Below are positions 1-8,021 of a DNA stretch of 64,000 nt, piece by piece. Each line of letters opens with the position of its first letter. Within the stretch, counting starts at the first letter, position 1. The translations under genes and the position numbers were made by a program. The stretch lies in contig CAYUIS010000002.1 in the NCBI GenBank assembly GCA_964444825.1, forward strand, positions 7,814 through 71,813, written 5' to 3'. Under the pieces are notes generated by a model. The model was given only the letters and a program-made list of their open reading frames with translations. It was not told the DNA's origin and did no database searches. This DNA is from CAYUIS01 sp964444825 (GTDB taxonomy: Bacteria; Chloroflexota; Anaerolineae; B4-G1).

Positions 1-1
1 C

Positions 2-3000
2 CGCAACATTTCCAAGACACCGGAACAGGAGACCGAGCGCGCGAACCTTGCGCATATGACGTTCTATGTGCCCGCGCAGGCCTCCACTGACGAATTGACG
101 CCCGTTGAGTACTATGACGCCGCCGGCGCCCTGGTTGACACCCGCGAATATGCTAAACCGTTGGTGGCGGTCTACATTGACGGTCTGCCAGAGGAAGAAC
201 TCGAAGATGACGAGAGCATCTATGGCATCCTGAGCGGCGCAGGTTTCGGCGCGCACGATGCCTATGCAGCCCATTCACTGGACGATGGCACCACCTGGAA
301 ACGCACCAATCTGTCCAACTCTGCCGACCTGTCATCCTTTACCCTGGCAAACGGCCACCCGTACCCAGGCGATGCGCACAACATGACCTTTGCTATCGCC
401 GGGGACAAGGTGCTGGTGGGCTGGATCAGCAAGTACTGCGATGGCGGCTCCCCTGCCTATACCTTGGTGGATGAGGAAGATAATAAGCTCTACTCTGATA
501 TCTGGGGTGTGGCGGGTTCACAACGCTCGGTAGACTATACGCTGCAAGGCTTCCCGGAGGTCGGTGAAATCCCCTACTCCTGCGTGTGGGCTGCTCGTGG
601 CACGCTGTTGGAAGACCTCGAGACAGGTCTTTTCGACATCACCTGGACCAGGGCTGAGCGCCTGACCTCCGGCCGTCGCGATGCCAACCGGCTGGAGATG
701 AACGGAGACGGTGCCGCCGGTTTCATGATGACCTGGCAGGAAGACCCCGATGGGTTGCGCCCCGGTCAGGGCCTTGGCCCCGGCGAGGGGTGGTCCGGCG
801 CGGTGGTCAATCAGCAGACCGACCTGTGGTACTCGTTCATCTCGATGGAAGACTTTGTGATGGTGATGAGCGATGACACTGAAGATGCAACCGCTGTCGA
901 CATTGCTGAATACGGCGGCGAAACCATGCCCAAAGTTGCCGTGCCAATGGCGCTGCCCGTTCGTCTGACCGACAACAAGATGTGCAAGGCAACAGGCTCC
1001 GACCCATACTGCTACGTTGATTTCGACAATGTAGACGCAGATGGTAACTTGATCCTCCCGGATGATCTAAACACAATCGTTCAATCACAGGACTCGACTT
1101 TCTGCTCTGAAGTGGTTCAGTGGACCAACCCTGGTAACGTTACGCTCGACCTGTGTCAGGCCAAGGATGGTCGTGTGCTACAAGGCCGCGTCGGCGCTTC
1201 CCGCCCGCGTGTCAACGTCCAGCCCTATGACTCGGATGGTGACGGCGTGTATGACAACGCCTGGGTCATCATGGGGGCGGAAGAGTCCAAAGCCCTGGGC
1301 GAAGGACCCGACACCCTGGAGGAGGACCTGGAAGATATCGGCAAGAACATGTGGTACTACTCCTTCGACATGCTGAACCCAGAAGTGGTGATGCAGGGTG
1401 GTATGCTCAACCAGCCAGCGGTTGACCCGGAAACCGGGGCATTCTTCGAACTCCTGGAAGACGATTTCGGCAACCCATTCTACGAGACCGAGATCGCGCG
1501 CCGTTTCTCCCACTTTTCCCAGCCGATCCACCAGATCGGCGAGTCGGGCGTCTCGGCGGTCCTGATCGTCAAGCAGGGCATCATCAATCAGGGCGGCCCG
1601 GCCGACATCTTCCTGCGCAGGCTCGTGGTACCGGATGGTGTTGGGGAATACGCGGACGGTACTCTTCAGCTACCTCCCGGTTACAACCCGTATGCTTACG
1701 AGAACATGGACTGCGACGAGTGGGTCTACACCGACGGCAGCAACCCGCGCTACATCCAGGGTCTGTGTCTCAGCAATATGATCAACGTGTCCGGCAGTAC
1801 TATCGTTGCATGTGACGGTGTCGCAGGTGATTGCGCTGATCAGTTCCCGTGGGATGGCGGTGTATCTCCTTTCCCGAAAGTGACCGAGTGGGTCCAGACC
1901 GAGGACAACCTGGATGACCAGTCCTGGGAAAACCCGTACGATGTCGCCAAGGGTCACCGCGGCTTCATTGACGGCGACTTTGTCATGATGATGTACGCCT
2001 GGTCGCCCAACTGGAAAGCCAACTCGGTGGGCAACGACCACTACAACCTCTACGCCCGTCGTTCCTTTGACGGCGGCGTGACCTGGACCACGACCCCGGC
2101 GGCACTGGGCGGCGATGGCACCGAAACCTGCGAGAACTATGGGGCCGGCTCGGAATTCACCACAGTCTGCACCCCCTACGGCGCTGGAGAATTCGAACAA
2201 GCCCGCAACCTCTCTCAGCTCACCGGTAACAAGGTCACCATCCTCGACCCGCGCTACACGCCCTCCGGCGGCATCAAGATGCTGCCCATCACCGACAAGC
2301 TGGGCGTCGACACCGCCGGCGAGTTGCCCTACGCCGACGATGCAGTGCGCGATCCGTCCAAGTTCTTTATGGTCTACGAGACCGGCGACAACACCACTGT
2401 AGCTGAAGGTGAGGCTGTGCCGCTGGATCTCTTCTACAGCCGGGCCACCAACTGGGGCGACGACTATGACCTGGTGGAATACGAAACCGGAGATGGTGAA
2501 ATTGTCGAAGGTTTCGACTGGCTGGAGCACGACCACGATGATCTCTCCGGCGAGGCCGCCAATACCTGCAACCCCGGTGCCACCTACTACTATGCGATCT
2601 GGAACCAGTGGCAGGAGGATGAGCACGAGAACGTCTCTAACAGCGACGCCATCTTCCGCCGGATCATGTACCTGGATACCATCGAGGCTGCCCCCACGGC
2701 CATGATCCTCGGCGATCTGCCCCTCGAAGTCGAAGAGGGCTCAGAGGAGGTGTTGACCTTTGTCGGTACGGGCAAGGACAACGACCAACTGGGTCAGGGA
2801 GGAAAATACGGGCGAGGCATTGACGGCTACAGGTGGCTCTCGGACCTGAACGGTCTGTTGAGCGAGGGACAAGTTTTCGACATCCCGGTCAAGGACTTGA
2901 TCAAGGGGCTGCATACCATCTACTTCTCGGTGCTGGATGACGAGGGGAACTGGTCTGAGCCAGATTCAGTCACGATCGGCGTCGGCGTACCCAATATTTC

Positions 3001-3037
3001 CATCAAGGTCTATCTACCCATCATCATGGTTCACTAA
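2..3037 (+). CDS. Secreted Asp-box (BNR-like) beta-propeller protein, 5' end outside window
   Basis: The frame is open to the left edge, so the N-terminus and any signal peptide are missing. About 1010 codons remain. Two Asp-box motifs are visible: SLDDGTTW near residue 90 and SFDGGVTW near residue 685. Such motifs occur in sialidase-like and other beta-propellers. The chain is Asp/Gly/Trp-rich with scattered Cys, as expected for an extracellular protein. The last ~110 residues look like a PKD/Ig-like domain (from APTAMILGDLP to VTIGVG). The extreme C-terminus is VYLPIIMVH, the aromatic-Leu-Pro tail shared by four other secreted proteins here. It lies 204 bp upstream of the cytochrome b gene on the same strand. 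Catalytic sialidase residues were not identified, so the enzyme activity is unknown; a binding or structural role is equally possible. Confidence 0.75.
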   Translation, partial: RNISKTPEQETERANLAHMTFYVPAQASTDELTPVEYYDAAGALVDTREYAKPLVAVYIDGLPEEELEDDESIYGILSGAGFGAHDAYAAHSLDDGTTWKRTNLSNSADLSSFTLANGHPYPGDAHNMTFAIAGDKVLVGWISKYCDGGSPAYTLVDEEDNKLYSDIWGVAGSQRSVDYTLQGFPEVGEIPYSCVWAARGTLLEDLETGLFDITWTRAERLTSGRRDANRLEMNGDGAAGFMMTWQEDPDGLRPGQGLGPGEGWSGAVVNQQTDLWYSFISMEDFVMVMSDDTEDATAVDIAEYGGETMPKVAVPMALPVRLTDNKMCKATGSDPYCYVDFDNVDADGNLILPDDLNTIVQSQDSTFCSEVVQWTNPGNVTLDLCQAKDGRVLQGRVGASRPRVNVQPYDSDGDGVYDNAWVIMGAEESKALGEGPDTLEEDLEDIGKNMWYYSFDMLNPEVVMQGGMLNQPAVDPETGAFFELLEDDFGNPFYETEIARRFSHFSQPIHQIGESGVSAVLIVKQGIINQGGPADIFLRRLVVPDGVGEYADGTLQLPPGYNPYAYENMDCDEWVYTDGSNPRYIQGLCLSNMINVSGSTIVACDGVAGDCADQFPWDGGVSPFPKVTEWVQTEDNLDDQSWENPYDVAKGHRGFIDGDFVMMMYAWSPNWKANSVGNDHYNLYARRSFDGGVTWTTTPAALGGDGTETCENYGAGSEFTTVCTPYGAGEFEQARNLSQLTGNKVTILDPRYTPSGGIKMLPITDKLGVDTAGELPYADDAVRDPSKFFMVYETGDNTTVAEGEAVPLDLFYSRATNWGDDYDLVEYETGDGEIVEGFDWLEHDHDDLSGEAANTCNPGATYYYAIWNQWQEDEHENVSNSDAIFRRIMYLDTIEAAPTAMILGDLPLEVEEGSEEVLTFVGTGKDNDQLGQGGKYGRGIDGYRWLSDLNGLLSEGQVFDIPVKDLIKGLHTIYFSVLDDEGNWSEPDSVTIGVGVPNISIKVYLPIIMVH

Positions 3038-3071
3038 CGGAGGTACGCCACTGGTACTTGGAGGAGGGTGA

Positions 3072-3105
3072 GGGGTATGACCGGCAGCGCTGCCGGTCAT
3101 ACCCC
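3072..3105. repeat. Perfect 34-bp palindrome
   Basis: The left arm GGGGTATGACCGGCAGC is followed at once by its exact reverse complement. It lies 35 bp after the stop of the Asp-box gene and could fold into a strong hairpin (terminator or transcript-end protection). No T-run follows, so a classical intrinsic terminator is not certain. Confidence 0.75.
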
Positions 3106-3140
3106 ACCCCCAAAAAGCGGGGGAGGGCTTCCCCGCCTCG

Positions 3141-3213
3141 GGGCGCAGAAACCGGGTTTTTCATACACCGTGGAAAACACCGCCGCACATACGGAAACCC
3201 GGGTTCTGCGCCC
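3141..3213. repeat. Palindromic repeat element, GAAACC(A/G)GGTTT family, copy 1
   Basis: Left arm GGGCGCAGAAACCGGGTTTTT and right arm AAACCCGGGTTCTGCGCCC are inverted with one or two mismatches around a ~33-nt loop. The arm core is related to the elements at 4601-4698, 27954-27998 and 51086-51184. It sits directly upstream of cytochrome b. Confidence 0.6.
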
Positions 3214-3241
3214 AATAATAAGAAAGCGAGGAAGCATAAAC

Positions 3242-4579
3242 TTGACAGCTAGATCGTGGAAAGAGCGTCTTTTCTATACCAAACAGCCGGCGGATGATCG
3301 CAGCCGGTTGCGGGCAGTTCTTGACAACCTGATCCTCCACCTGCACCCTACCCGGGTACCGGCGCCAGCTATCCGCTTCACCTACACGTGGGGACTGGGA
3401 GGCATCGCCGCCGTGCTGTCCGTGCTGCTGGGCCTGACCGGCGTGATGTTGATGTTCCGTTACGAGCCCACCGTTGACCGGGCCTATTCCAGCATCCAAG
3501 TGCTGGAAGCCGAGGTCGTGTTCGGCTCGCTGATCCGGTCGGTCCATCACTGGTCGGCTTCGGCGTTGGTCGTCGTCGCCTGCCTGCACCTGGTGCGCGT
3601 TTTCCTCACCGGGGGGTTCAAAAAGGGACGCTTTGTGAACTGGCTGATCGGGATCGGGTTGCTGTTGCTCACACTGATCTTTAACTTTACCGGCTACTTG
3701 CTGCCCTGGGATCAGTTGTCCTACTGGGCTATGACGGTGAGCACCGCGATGATCGGTTATCTCCCGTGGATCGGCGAGACGGTCAGACACCTGGTGCTGG
3801 CGGGACCAGAGGTGGGACAGGGCACGCTGAGCAATTTCTACGCGCTCCACGTGGCGCTGCTCCCGGCAGTGGGTGCGGTAGCCCTGGGTTACCACTTTTG
3901 GAGGGTGCGCAAGGATGGGGGCATCTCCCAGCCTGTGCGCAAACAAGGACAGCAGGTGGAACGGGTGACGACGATTCCCCATCTGCTGCGCAAAGAGATC
4001 GCGGTGGCGGCGGTCGTCATCACGACCGTCATGATTTGGGGGATGCTGATACCTGCCCCCCTGGGGGAATTGGCGAATCCAAACCATCCCCCCAGCCCGG
4101 CCAAAGCGGCTTGGTACTTTGTGGGCCTGCAAGAGCTGCTGTTGCACATGGATCCGCTGGCCTTTATCGTCCTGGCGTGTGTCGTGTTGGCCGGCATGGT
4201 ACTCTTGCCCCGCTGGGACAGGCACGATGGGAACATTGGCGTCTACTTTCGCTCCTCTGTGGGACGGCGGGCGGCGTTTTTTGGGGGACTGGTCAGCGCA
4301 TACGCAGTGCCACTCTTGATAGTGGCGGACGAGTTCTGGATCAATCTTCCGGCCATGCTGCCGCAGTGGCCCGCCATCATCTCAAATGGACTGATACCGT
4401 TGTTATTTATCCTGGCTGGTTTGACAACCATTTACTGCATCGCGCGCTGGGTGCTCAAGGCAAACCATAGTGAGGCGCTGGTGGGAATCTTTACGTGTGT
4501 GGCAGCCGGTCTGGTCGTCTTGACGATCATTGGCATCTATTTCCGTGGCCCGAGCATGGCGTTGGTTTTGCCTTTTTAA
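3242..4579 (+). CDS. Cytochrome b, b6-type with fused C-terminal (subunit IV-like) domain
   Basis: Membrane quinol-oxidising subunit of a cytochrome bc/b6f-type complex. I chose the TTG at 3242 because GCGAGGAAG lies about 8 nt upstream and the longer frame would read through repeat DNA. This gives 445 residues. The two heme-b His pairs are visible: one in SVHHWSAS and CLHLVRV, the other in ALHVALLP and GYHFWRVRKDGG. Fourteen residues separate the second pair, the b6-type spacing. TGYLLPWDQ follows helix C as in b6 proteins. The C-terminal half aligns with subunit IV, but the Qo-site PEWY motif reads KAAWYF. Several transmembrane segments fill the rest. The Rieske partner is encoded next, after a 420-bp repeat-rich spacer. 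Confidence 0.9.
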   Translation: MTARSWKERLFYTKQPADDRSRLRAVLDNLILHLHPTRVPAPAIRFTYTWGLGGIAAVLSVLLGLTGVMLMFRYEPTVDRAYSSIQVLEAEVVFGSLIRSVHHWSASALVVVACLHLVRVFLTGGFKKGRFVNWLIGIGLLLLTLIFNFTGYLLPWDQLSYWAMTVSTAMIGYLPWIGETVRHLVLAGPEVGQGTLSNFYALHVALLPAVGAVALGYHFWRVRKDGGISQPVRKQGQQVERVTTIPHLLRKEIAVAAVVITTVMIWGMLIPAPLGELANPNHPPSPAKAAWYFVGLQELLLHMDPLAFIVLACVVLAGMVLLPRWDRHDGNIGVYFRSSVGRRAAFFGGLVSAYAVPLLIVADEFWINLPAMLPQWPAIISNGLIPLLFILAGLTTIYCIARWVLKANHSEALVGIFTCVAAGLVVLTIIGIYFRGPSMALVLPF

Positions 4580-4600
4580 ACTCGAGTTTTCCAGTAGCCC

Positions 4601-4698
4601 AGAAACCAGGTTTTTTGCCCAAGAACCGCTCTGGCCCGCGAAAGAGTTCTCGAGGTGAGACGTATTTTTCTCGCGCGATGCTCAAAAACCTGGTTTCT
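4601..4698. repeat. Palindromic repeat element, GAAACCAGGTTT family, copy 2
   Basis: AGAAACCAGGTTTTT at the left is matched exactly by AAAAACCTGGTTTCT at 4684-4698, across a ~68-nt loop. The same 15-bp arms bound the element at 51086-51184, whose loop is about equal in length but different in sequence. It begins 22 bp after the cytochrome b stop. Confidence 0.7.
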
Positions 4699-4764
4699 TA
4701 AAGTTTTTTACCAGTAGATGATTATCTCAAGACTTTGCTATGGTATGATTACGATCATGTGTGG

Positions 4765-4778
4765 CTTGACAATGTCAC
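4765..4778. promoter_or_regulatory. Operator-like palindromic box, left copy
   Basis: CTTGACAATGTCAC contains the odd-centred palindrome TGACA-A-TGTCA and has an exact inverted copy at 4947-4960. It could bind a dimeric repressor upstream of the Rieske gene. The pair could also be the terminal repeats of a small inserted element. Confidence 0.4.
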
Positions 4779-4806
4779 ATTTCATCAAGATACCCATTCT
4801 CGCTCA

Positions 4807-4936
4807 AAGGGGATTCCTTCGACAGACTCAGGACAGGCTGCCAGATCCCCGTCTGAAGCGACGGCGCACCTGCATCAGGCCGGGATCTGGCGACACTTGT
4901 ACCTGCGCCACAAGTGCAGGTGTCCCTGGCGAGCAA
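4807..4936. repeat. Dispersed intergenic repeat, copy 1
   Basis: The first 54 bp match 42482-42535 with one difference (GGCTGCCAG versus GGCTGTCAG). The flanking blocks GCCGGGATCTG and CCCTGGCGAGCA also occur in both copies. This copy carries an extra ~30 bp with its own inverted repeat (GACACTTG and CAGGTGTC blocks). Confidence 0.75.
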
Positions 4937-4946
4937 ACGACCGAAA

Positions 4947-4960
4947 GTGACATTGTCAAG
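4947..4960. promoter_or_regulatory. Operator-like palindromic box, right copy
   Basis: GTGACATTGTCAAG is the exact inverted repeat of 4765-4778 and lies 42 bp upstream of the Rieske start codon, a plausible place for an operator. Confidence 0.4.
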
Positions 4961-5002
4961 GTAGTCAGATCATTTCTTTACCAAAATAGAACAAGGTACA
5001 TA

Positions 5003-5524
5003 ATGGATCAGAAAATCAAGTCAGAACAGACAAGTCAAGAGCTAGAGGGATCACAAGAACTCTCCCGGCGCAATTTCCTCAAGTTGGGCATTGGCGTGTT
5101 GGGTGTGATTGCAGCGTTGGAAGCCGGCGCCGCTGGGGTGCTCTTTCTGCAATCGCGCAGCCAGGAAGAGGGATTCGGTGGTCTAGTCACGGCAGGTGCG
5201 GTGGATGATTTCCCGTTTGGCTCAGTGATCGAGTTTCCCGAAAATCGTTTCTTCCTGATCCGCTCCCACGACGGTGGGTTTCTCGCCGTTCACAACCGCT
5301 GCACCCATCTGGGATGCACTGTGTTTTGGGACCCAGATCAGAATCACTTTGTATGCCCCTGTCACGCATCCAGCTTTGACTTTTATGGCGATTTCGAGAG
5401 CCCACCCGTACTCCGTCCGCTGGACACGCTTCCGATACATATCCAAGATAGCATGGTCAGAGTTGATACTTCTCGTTTGCAGCAACGCGAGCAGTTTGTG
5501 CCGGGGCAATTGGTTTACGCGTAG
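5003..5524 (+). CDS. Rieske [2Fe-2S] protein of a cytochrome bc-type complex, Tat-exported
   Basis: A 173-residue protein starting at ATG 5003, chosen because it places a twin-arginine motif (SRRNFLKLGIG, residues 21-31) before a single hydrophobic anchor helix (about 29-50). Both cluster boxes are intact: C100-T-H102-L-G-C105 and C118-P-C120-H121. The expected ligands are C100, H102, C118 and H121, with a C105-C120 disulfide as in respiratory, high-potential Rieske proteins. It would pass electrons from quinol at cytochrome b to an external acceptor. No cytochrome c1 or f gene is adjacent; the six-heme cytochrome two genes downstream is the likely acceptor (inference). The ribosome-binding site is weak (AAGGT). 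Confidence 0.92.
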   Translation: MDQKIKSEQTSQELEGSQELSRRNFLKLGIGVLGVIAALEAGAAGVLFLQSRSQEEGFGGLVTAGAVDDFPFGSVIEFPENRFFLIRSHDGGFLAVHNRCTHLGCTVFWDPDQNHFVCPCHASSFDFYGDFESPPVLRPLDTLPIHIQDSMVRVDTSRLQQREQFVPGQLVYA

Positions 5525-5577
5525 ATCAAGTACTCCCTTTGGTCGGGAACGAATCCAGATAAGGCAGATGATGGACG

Positions 5578-5991
5578 ATGGATAAAAGCCAAACAATACC
5601 AGTGCAGTCCGAGTTCGACGTTTTCATGGCGCGGATGCAAGCTCGGGAGATGGCCCGTGAGATTGGTTTTGACGCCATGAACCAGGCGCGCATTGCTCTG
5701 GCGACATCGTCGTTGGCCTGCGCACTGAGACTTGGAGAAATGCAACAAGGCCAGGTCACCCTCAACTGCCTAGAAAGAGCTGGTGATTGGGGCATGCGGG
5801 TGGACTGCACCACGGCCAGCGGTGTCAATGGCAGGGCCGAACCGTGGGCGTTCGCTGATCTCAAATGGCTGGTCGATGAGTTGGTCGTCAAAGAGTTGCC
5901 ATCCAACAATGTACAGGTGACCCTCTTTGCCTTGATGCCAAGATATGTGGAGAAGAGATCTAGCCCTGATGAAAAGATACGATCTGATTAG
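5578..5991 (+). CDS. RsbT/RsbW-like ATPase-fold protein, degenerate
   Basis: A 137-residue protein resembling the GHKL anti-sigma/serine-kinase fold of RsbT. The helix ARIALATSSLACAL matches the N-box helix, but the Glu and Asn that hold Mg-ATP are replaced (SSLACA). The later segment FADLKWLVDELVV resembles the RsbT end (LKRLVDEF). The DxGxG ATP loop is not visible. It is therefore probably a non-catalytic scaffold or partner-switch protein rather than a working kinase. It lies 53 bp after the Rieske gene and overlaps the next cytochrome gene by 23 bp, suggesting one transcript and a regulatory or assembly role in the complex. The family call is by eye. Confidence 0.55.
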   Translation: MDKSQTIPVQSEFDVFMARMQAREMAREIGFDAMNQARIALATSSLACALRLGEMQQGQVTLNCLERAGDWGMRVDCTTASGVNGRAEPWAFADLKWLVDELVVKELPSNNVQVTLFALMPRYVEKRSSPDEKIRSD

Positions 5992-6937
5992 CCTAATCGC
6001 TTTATTGATCCTGGTGACCGCTCTGCCGTTTTACTTGCTACGCGAGTCAAACCGAATGGATCATGCTCAAACAACTTTGCGCGAACAATTCGTGGCAGAT
6101 GGCGCCATGTTGTACGTTGAGAATTGCGTTCTCTGCCACGGCCCAACCGGCGAGGGAGTAGGCGCTATGCCTGCGCTCAATCACTTGTCCACGGCCGATT
6201 ATAACGTTCTCTACAAAACAATCGCTCACGCTCCCCATGGATCGGCTATGGCATCCTGGCACATTGATGAAGGCGGCAGCTTGAACGATTACCAGATCGC
6301 GGGATTGGTGACGCTGATCCAGAATGCCGACTGGCCGCAGGTGGGCAGATTGGCATCCACGGGCAACTCGGCTCCCTATAGTCCGCCGGCTTTGGATACG
6401 AACGTGGATATGACGGTCCTGGAGGGAGTGGGAGAAGATCCGCACGAATGCCGCGCCTGCCACGAAGAACCACAGGTCCACGCCGACCGGTTTGGCCTCA
6501 ATTGCGCCCGTTGCCACACCCTCCAGGCTTGGAAACCGGCCCTGCTGATGCGGCACACGTTCCTGCTGGATCACGGTGGAGAGGGTCAGGTGACCTGTCA
6601 GACCTGCCATACTTACTCCTACTCTGAGCACACCTGCTACGAGTGCCACGACCATACGCCCGAGCAGATGGAAACGGCGCATGCCAAAGAGGACATCTTT
6701 GAGTTTGAGAATTGCGCTGCGTGCCATCCCACTGGCCAGGAAGGTGAAGGAGAGCTTTTCCGCGCCAGTTACGGCCTGGATCAGGCGAGTGGCGATAGCG
6801 ATACCGGTCCAGACCAGCAAGTGCTCGAGCAAGCGCACATACTGGTGCTGGAAATCAAGGAGAGTATTCCGCAGCATAAAGAGGCAGCAAAGCCTGCGGG
6901 TGGTGGGCGCCCGGGCGGCACAGCAGCAGGTAGGTGA
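5969..6937 (+). CDS. Membrane-anchored six-heme c-type cytochrome
   Basis: Six CxxCH sites: CVLCH, CRACH, CARCH, CQTCH, CYECH and CAACH. The first lies in a class I cytochrome c-like domain (CVLCHGPTGEG with a distal Met candidate further on). The other five lie in a compact multiheme block with extra His. I prefer ATG 5969 (MKRYDLISL) because it begins directly before the hydrophobic anchor; ATG 5945 is the alternative. The N-terminal helix (about 5-22) should tether it to the outer face of the membrane. The tail is charged, then Gly/Pro-rich. Position after cytochrome b and Rieske suggests it replaces cytochrome c1/f as electron acceptor (inference). Confidence 0.88.
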   Translation: MKRYDLISLIALLILVTALPFYLLRESNRMDHAQTTLREQFVADGAMLYVENCVLCHGPTGEGVGAMPALNHLSTADYNVLYKTIAHAPHGSAMASWHIDEGGSLNDYQIAGLVTLIQNADWPQVGRLASTGNSAPYSPPALDTNVDMTVLEGVGEDPHECRACHEEPQVHADRFGLNCARCHTLQAWKPALLMRHTFLLDHGGEGQVTCQTCHTYSYSEHTCYECHDHTPEQMETAHAKEDIFEFENCAACHPTGQEGEGELFRASYGLDQASGDSDTGPDQQVLEQAHILVLEIKESIPQHKEAAKPAGGGRPGGTAAGR

Positions 6938-6949
6938 GGTATCCGGTGT

Positions 6950-7987
6950 ATGTTTAGGAGATCCATTTTGGGCAAGACTGGAGAGGCGAACTGGAAAAGC
7001 GGCAATCGATCGCGCGCACGGTTGTGGGGGGCAGGGGTTGTTTGTCTGTGCCTGTGGTTGTTCAATATAAACGTTTGGTCAGCCGCTGCCCAGACAACCC
7101 TTCCGCCAGCAAGTGAGACGGGCACGGATCCGGACATCCAGCAACTCCGCATCCAGGTGATGCCCGAGTTCGATGACCCTCGGGTCCTGGTCATTATCCA
7201 GGGACGTCTGGCTGCTTCTGACACAACCTTTCCCGTGCCGGTCACTTTTCGCGTACCACGTGGGGCGCAGATCAACCAGATGGCGGTGATGGACGTGGCC
7301 ACCGGCGCCACTGCTCCACAATCTTTTGACGCTCGACCCGATCCTGATGATGCGCGCTGGTCGCTGGTGACCTACACCCTCGACAACGCCCATTTCTTCT
7401 ACGAGTATTACTACGATCCTCTTGCCGGCGGCGCAGATAAGCAATTCACCTATACCTTTAGCAGCCCGCAACGTGTTATGGAACTCTTACTCGAGGTACA
7501 GCAGCCATTGGCAGCGACCGATTTCACGCTGGACCCGCTACCCACCATCGCCCGCTTCGATGAGGCCTTGGGTTTTACGTACCATCAGTTCAGCGTTGGC
7601 GCCCTGGCGGCCGGTGAGGAGATGGCCGTGGATGTCAGTTACACAAAGACCGACTCTATGCCTTCGGTGTCCAGGGAAGAAGTGATAGCAATGCAAATGC
7701 CTGAAGCCCCACCTGAAATGCCTGTAACGGCGGGAACCGGTGAGGCAAACGGCGCGATGCCTGCCTGGCTCTTGGTTCTTCTGGGAGCGGTGATTCTGAT
7801 CTCAGTAGGCGGGATTATCTGGTATCGTTCGCAGCCAGGCAGAGTTTCTCCAGTCCCGGTGGCCGAGAGAGCCACAAAGGCTCCCAAGGTCGCGCCATCC
7901 GTAACGGGGTTCTGCTCCGTGTGCGGCGCCACCTTCAAACCCGACGCTCGCTACTGTCACGTCTGTGGGACGGCGAGGTCGGGTTGA
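6950..7987 (+). CDS. Exported single-pass membrane protein with C-terminal zinc ribbon
   Basis: A 345-residue protein with a signal-like helix at residues 25-47 (ends AAAQ), an extracytoplasmic domain rich in beta-strands (about 50-235), a linker, one transmembrane helix (about 268-288) and a cytoplasmic tail. The tail ends in a double CxxC zinc ribbon (FCSVCG ... YCHVCG). GAGGT lies about 9 nt before the start and the gene follows the six-heme cytochrome by 12 bp, so co-transcription is likely. The ectodomain is not one I can name. The layout suggests an assembly or sensing protein linking the outside domain to a cytoplasmic metal-binding module, but no function is shown. Confidence 0.7.
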   Translation: MFRRSILGKTGEANWKSGNRSRARLWGAGVVCLCLWLFNINVWSAAAQTTLPPASETGTDPDIQQLRIQVMPEFDDPRVLVIIQGRLAASDTTFPVPVTFRVPRGAQINQMAVMDVATGATAPQSFDARPDPDDARWSLVTYTLDNAHFFYEYYYDPLAGGADKQFTYTFSSPQRVMELLLEVQQPLAATDFTLDPLPTIARFDEALGFTYHQFSVGALAAGEEMAVDVSYTKTDSMPSVSREEVIAMQMPEAPPEMPVTAGTGEANGAMPAWLLVLLGAVILISVGGIIWYRSQPGRVSPVPVAERATKAPKVAPSVTGFCSVCGATFKPDARYCHVCGTARSG

Positions 7988-8021
7988 GCCAGGGGGCGGA
8001 GGGTTGAAAAAAGTCAGGGGA

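Larger units (their letters stand above)
4580..5002. other. Repeat-rich intergenic region between cytochrome b and Rieske genes
   Basis: No gene is recognised. It holds a palindromic element (4601-4698), a pair of inverted 14-bp operator-like boxes (4765-4778 and 4947-4960) and, between the boxes, a dispersed repeat (4807-4936). The Rieske frame is open upstream to 4718, but that part translates repeat DNA and is not counted as coding. Confidence 0.7.

Noticed and set aside
1670..2626. Long open frame on the minus strand
   Set aside because: It is antisense to the Asp-box protein and has no recognisable domain; it reflects the codon bias of the real gene.
2..3037. Calling the first gene a sialidase
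   Set aside because: Only two Asp-boxes are seen; the catalytic Arg triad and Tyr/Glu pair were not found and the N-terminus is missing.
3161..4225. 354-codon open frame opposite cytochrome b
   Set aside because: The plus strand encodes a clear cytochrome b with heme ligands; the opposite frame is His/Gln-rich and shows no motif.
4766..4794. Sigma-70 promoter TTGACA with GATACC
   Set aside because: The TTGACA is part of the inverted operator-like box, the -10 is poor, and it points into a repeat.
4718..5002. Longer N-terminus for the Rieske protein
   Set aside because: That stretch translates a dispersed repeat and operator-like boxes; the ATG at 5003 places the Tat motif correctly.
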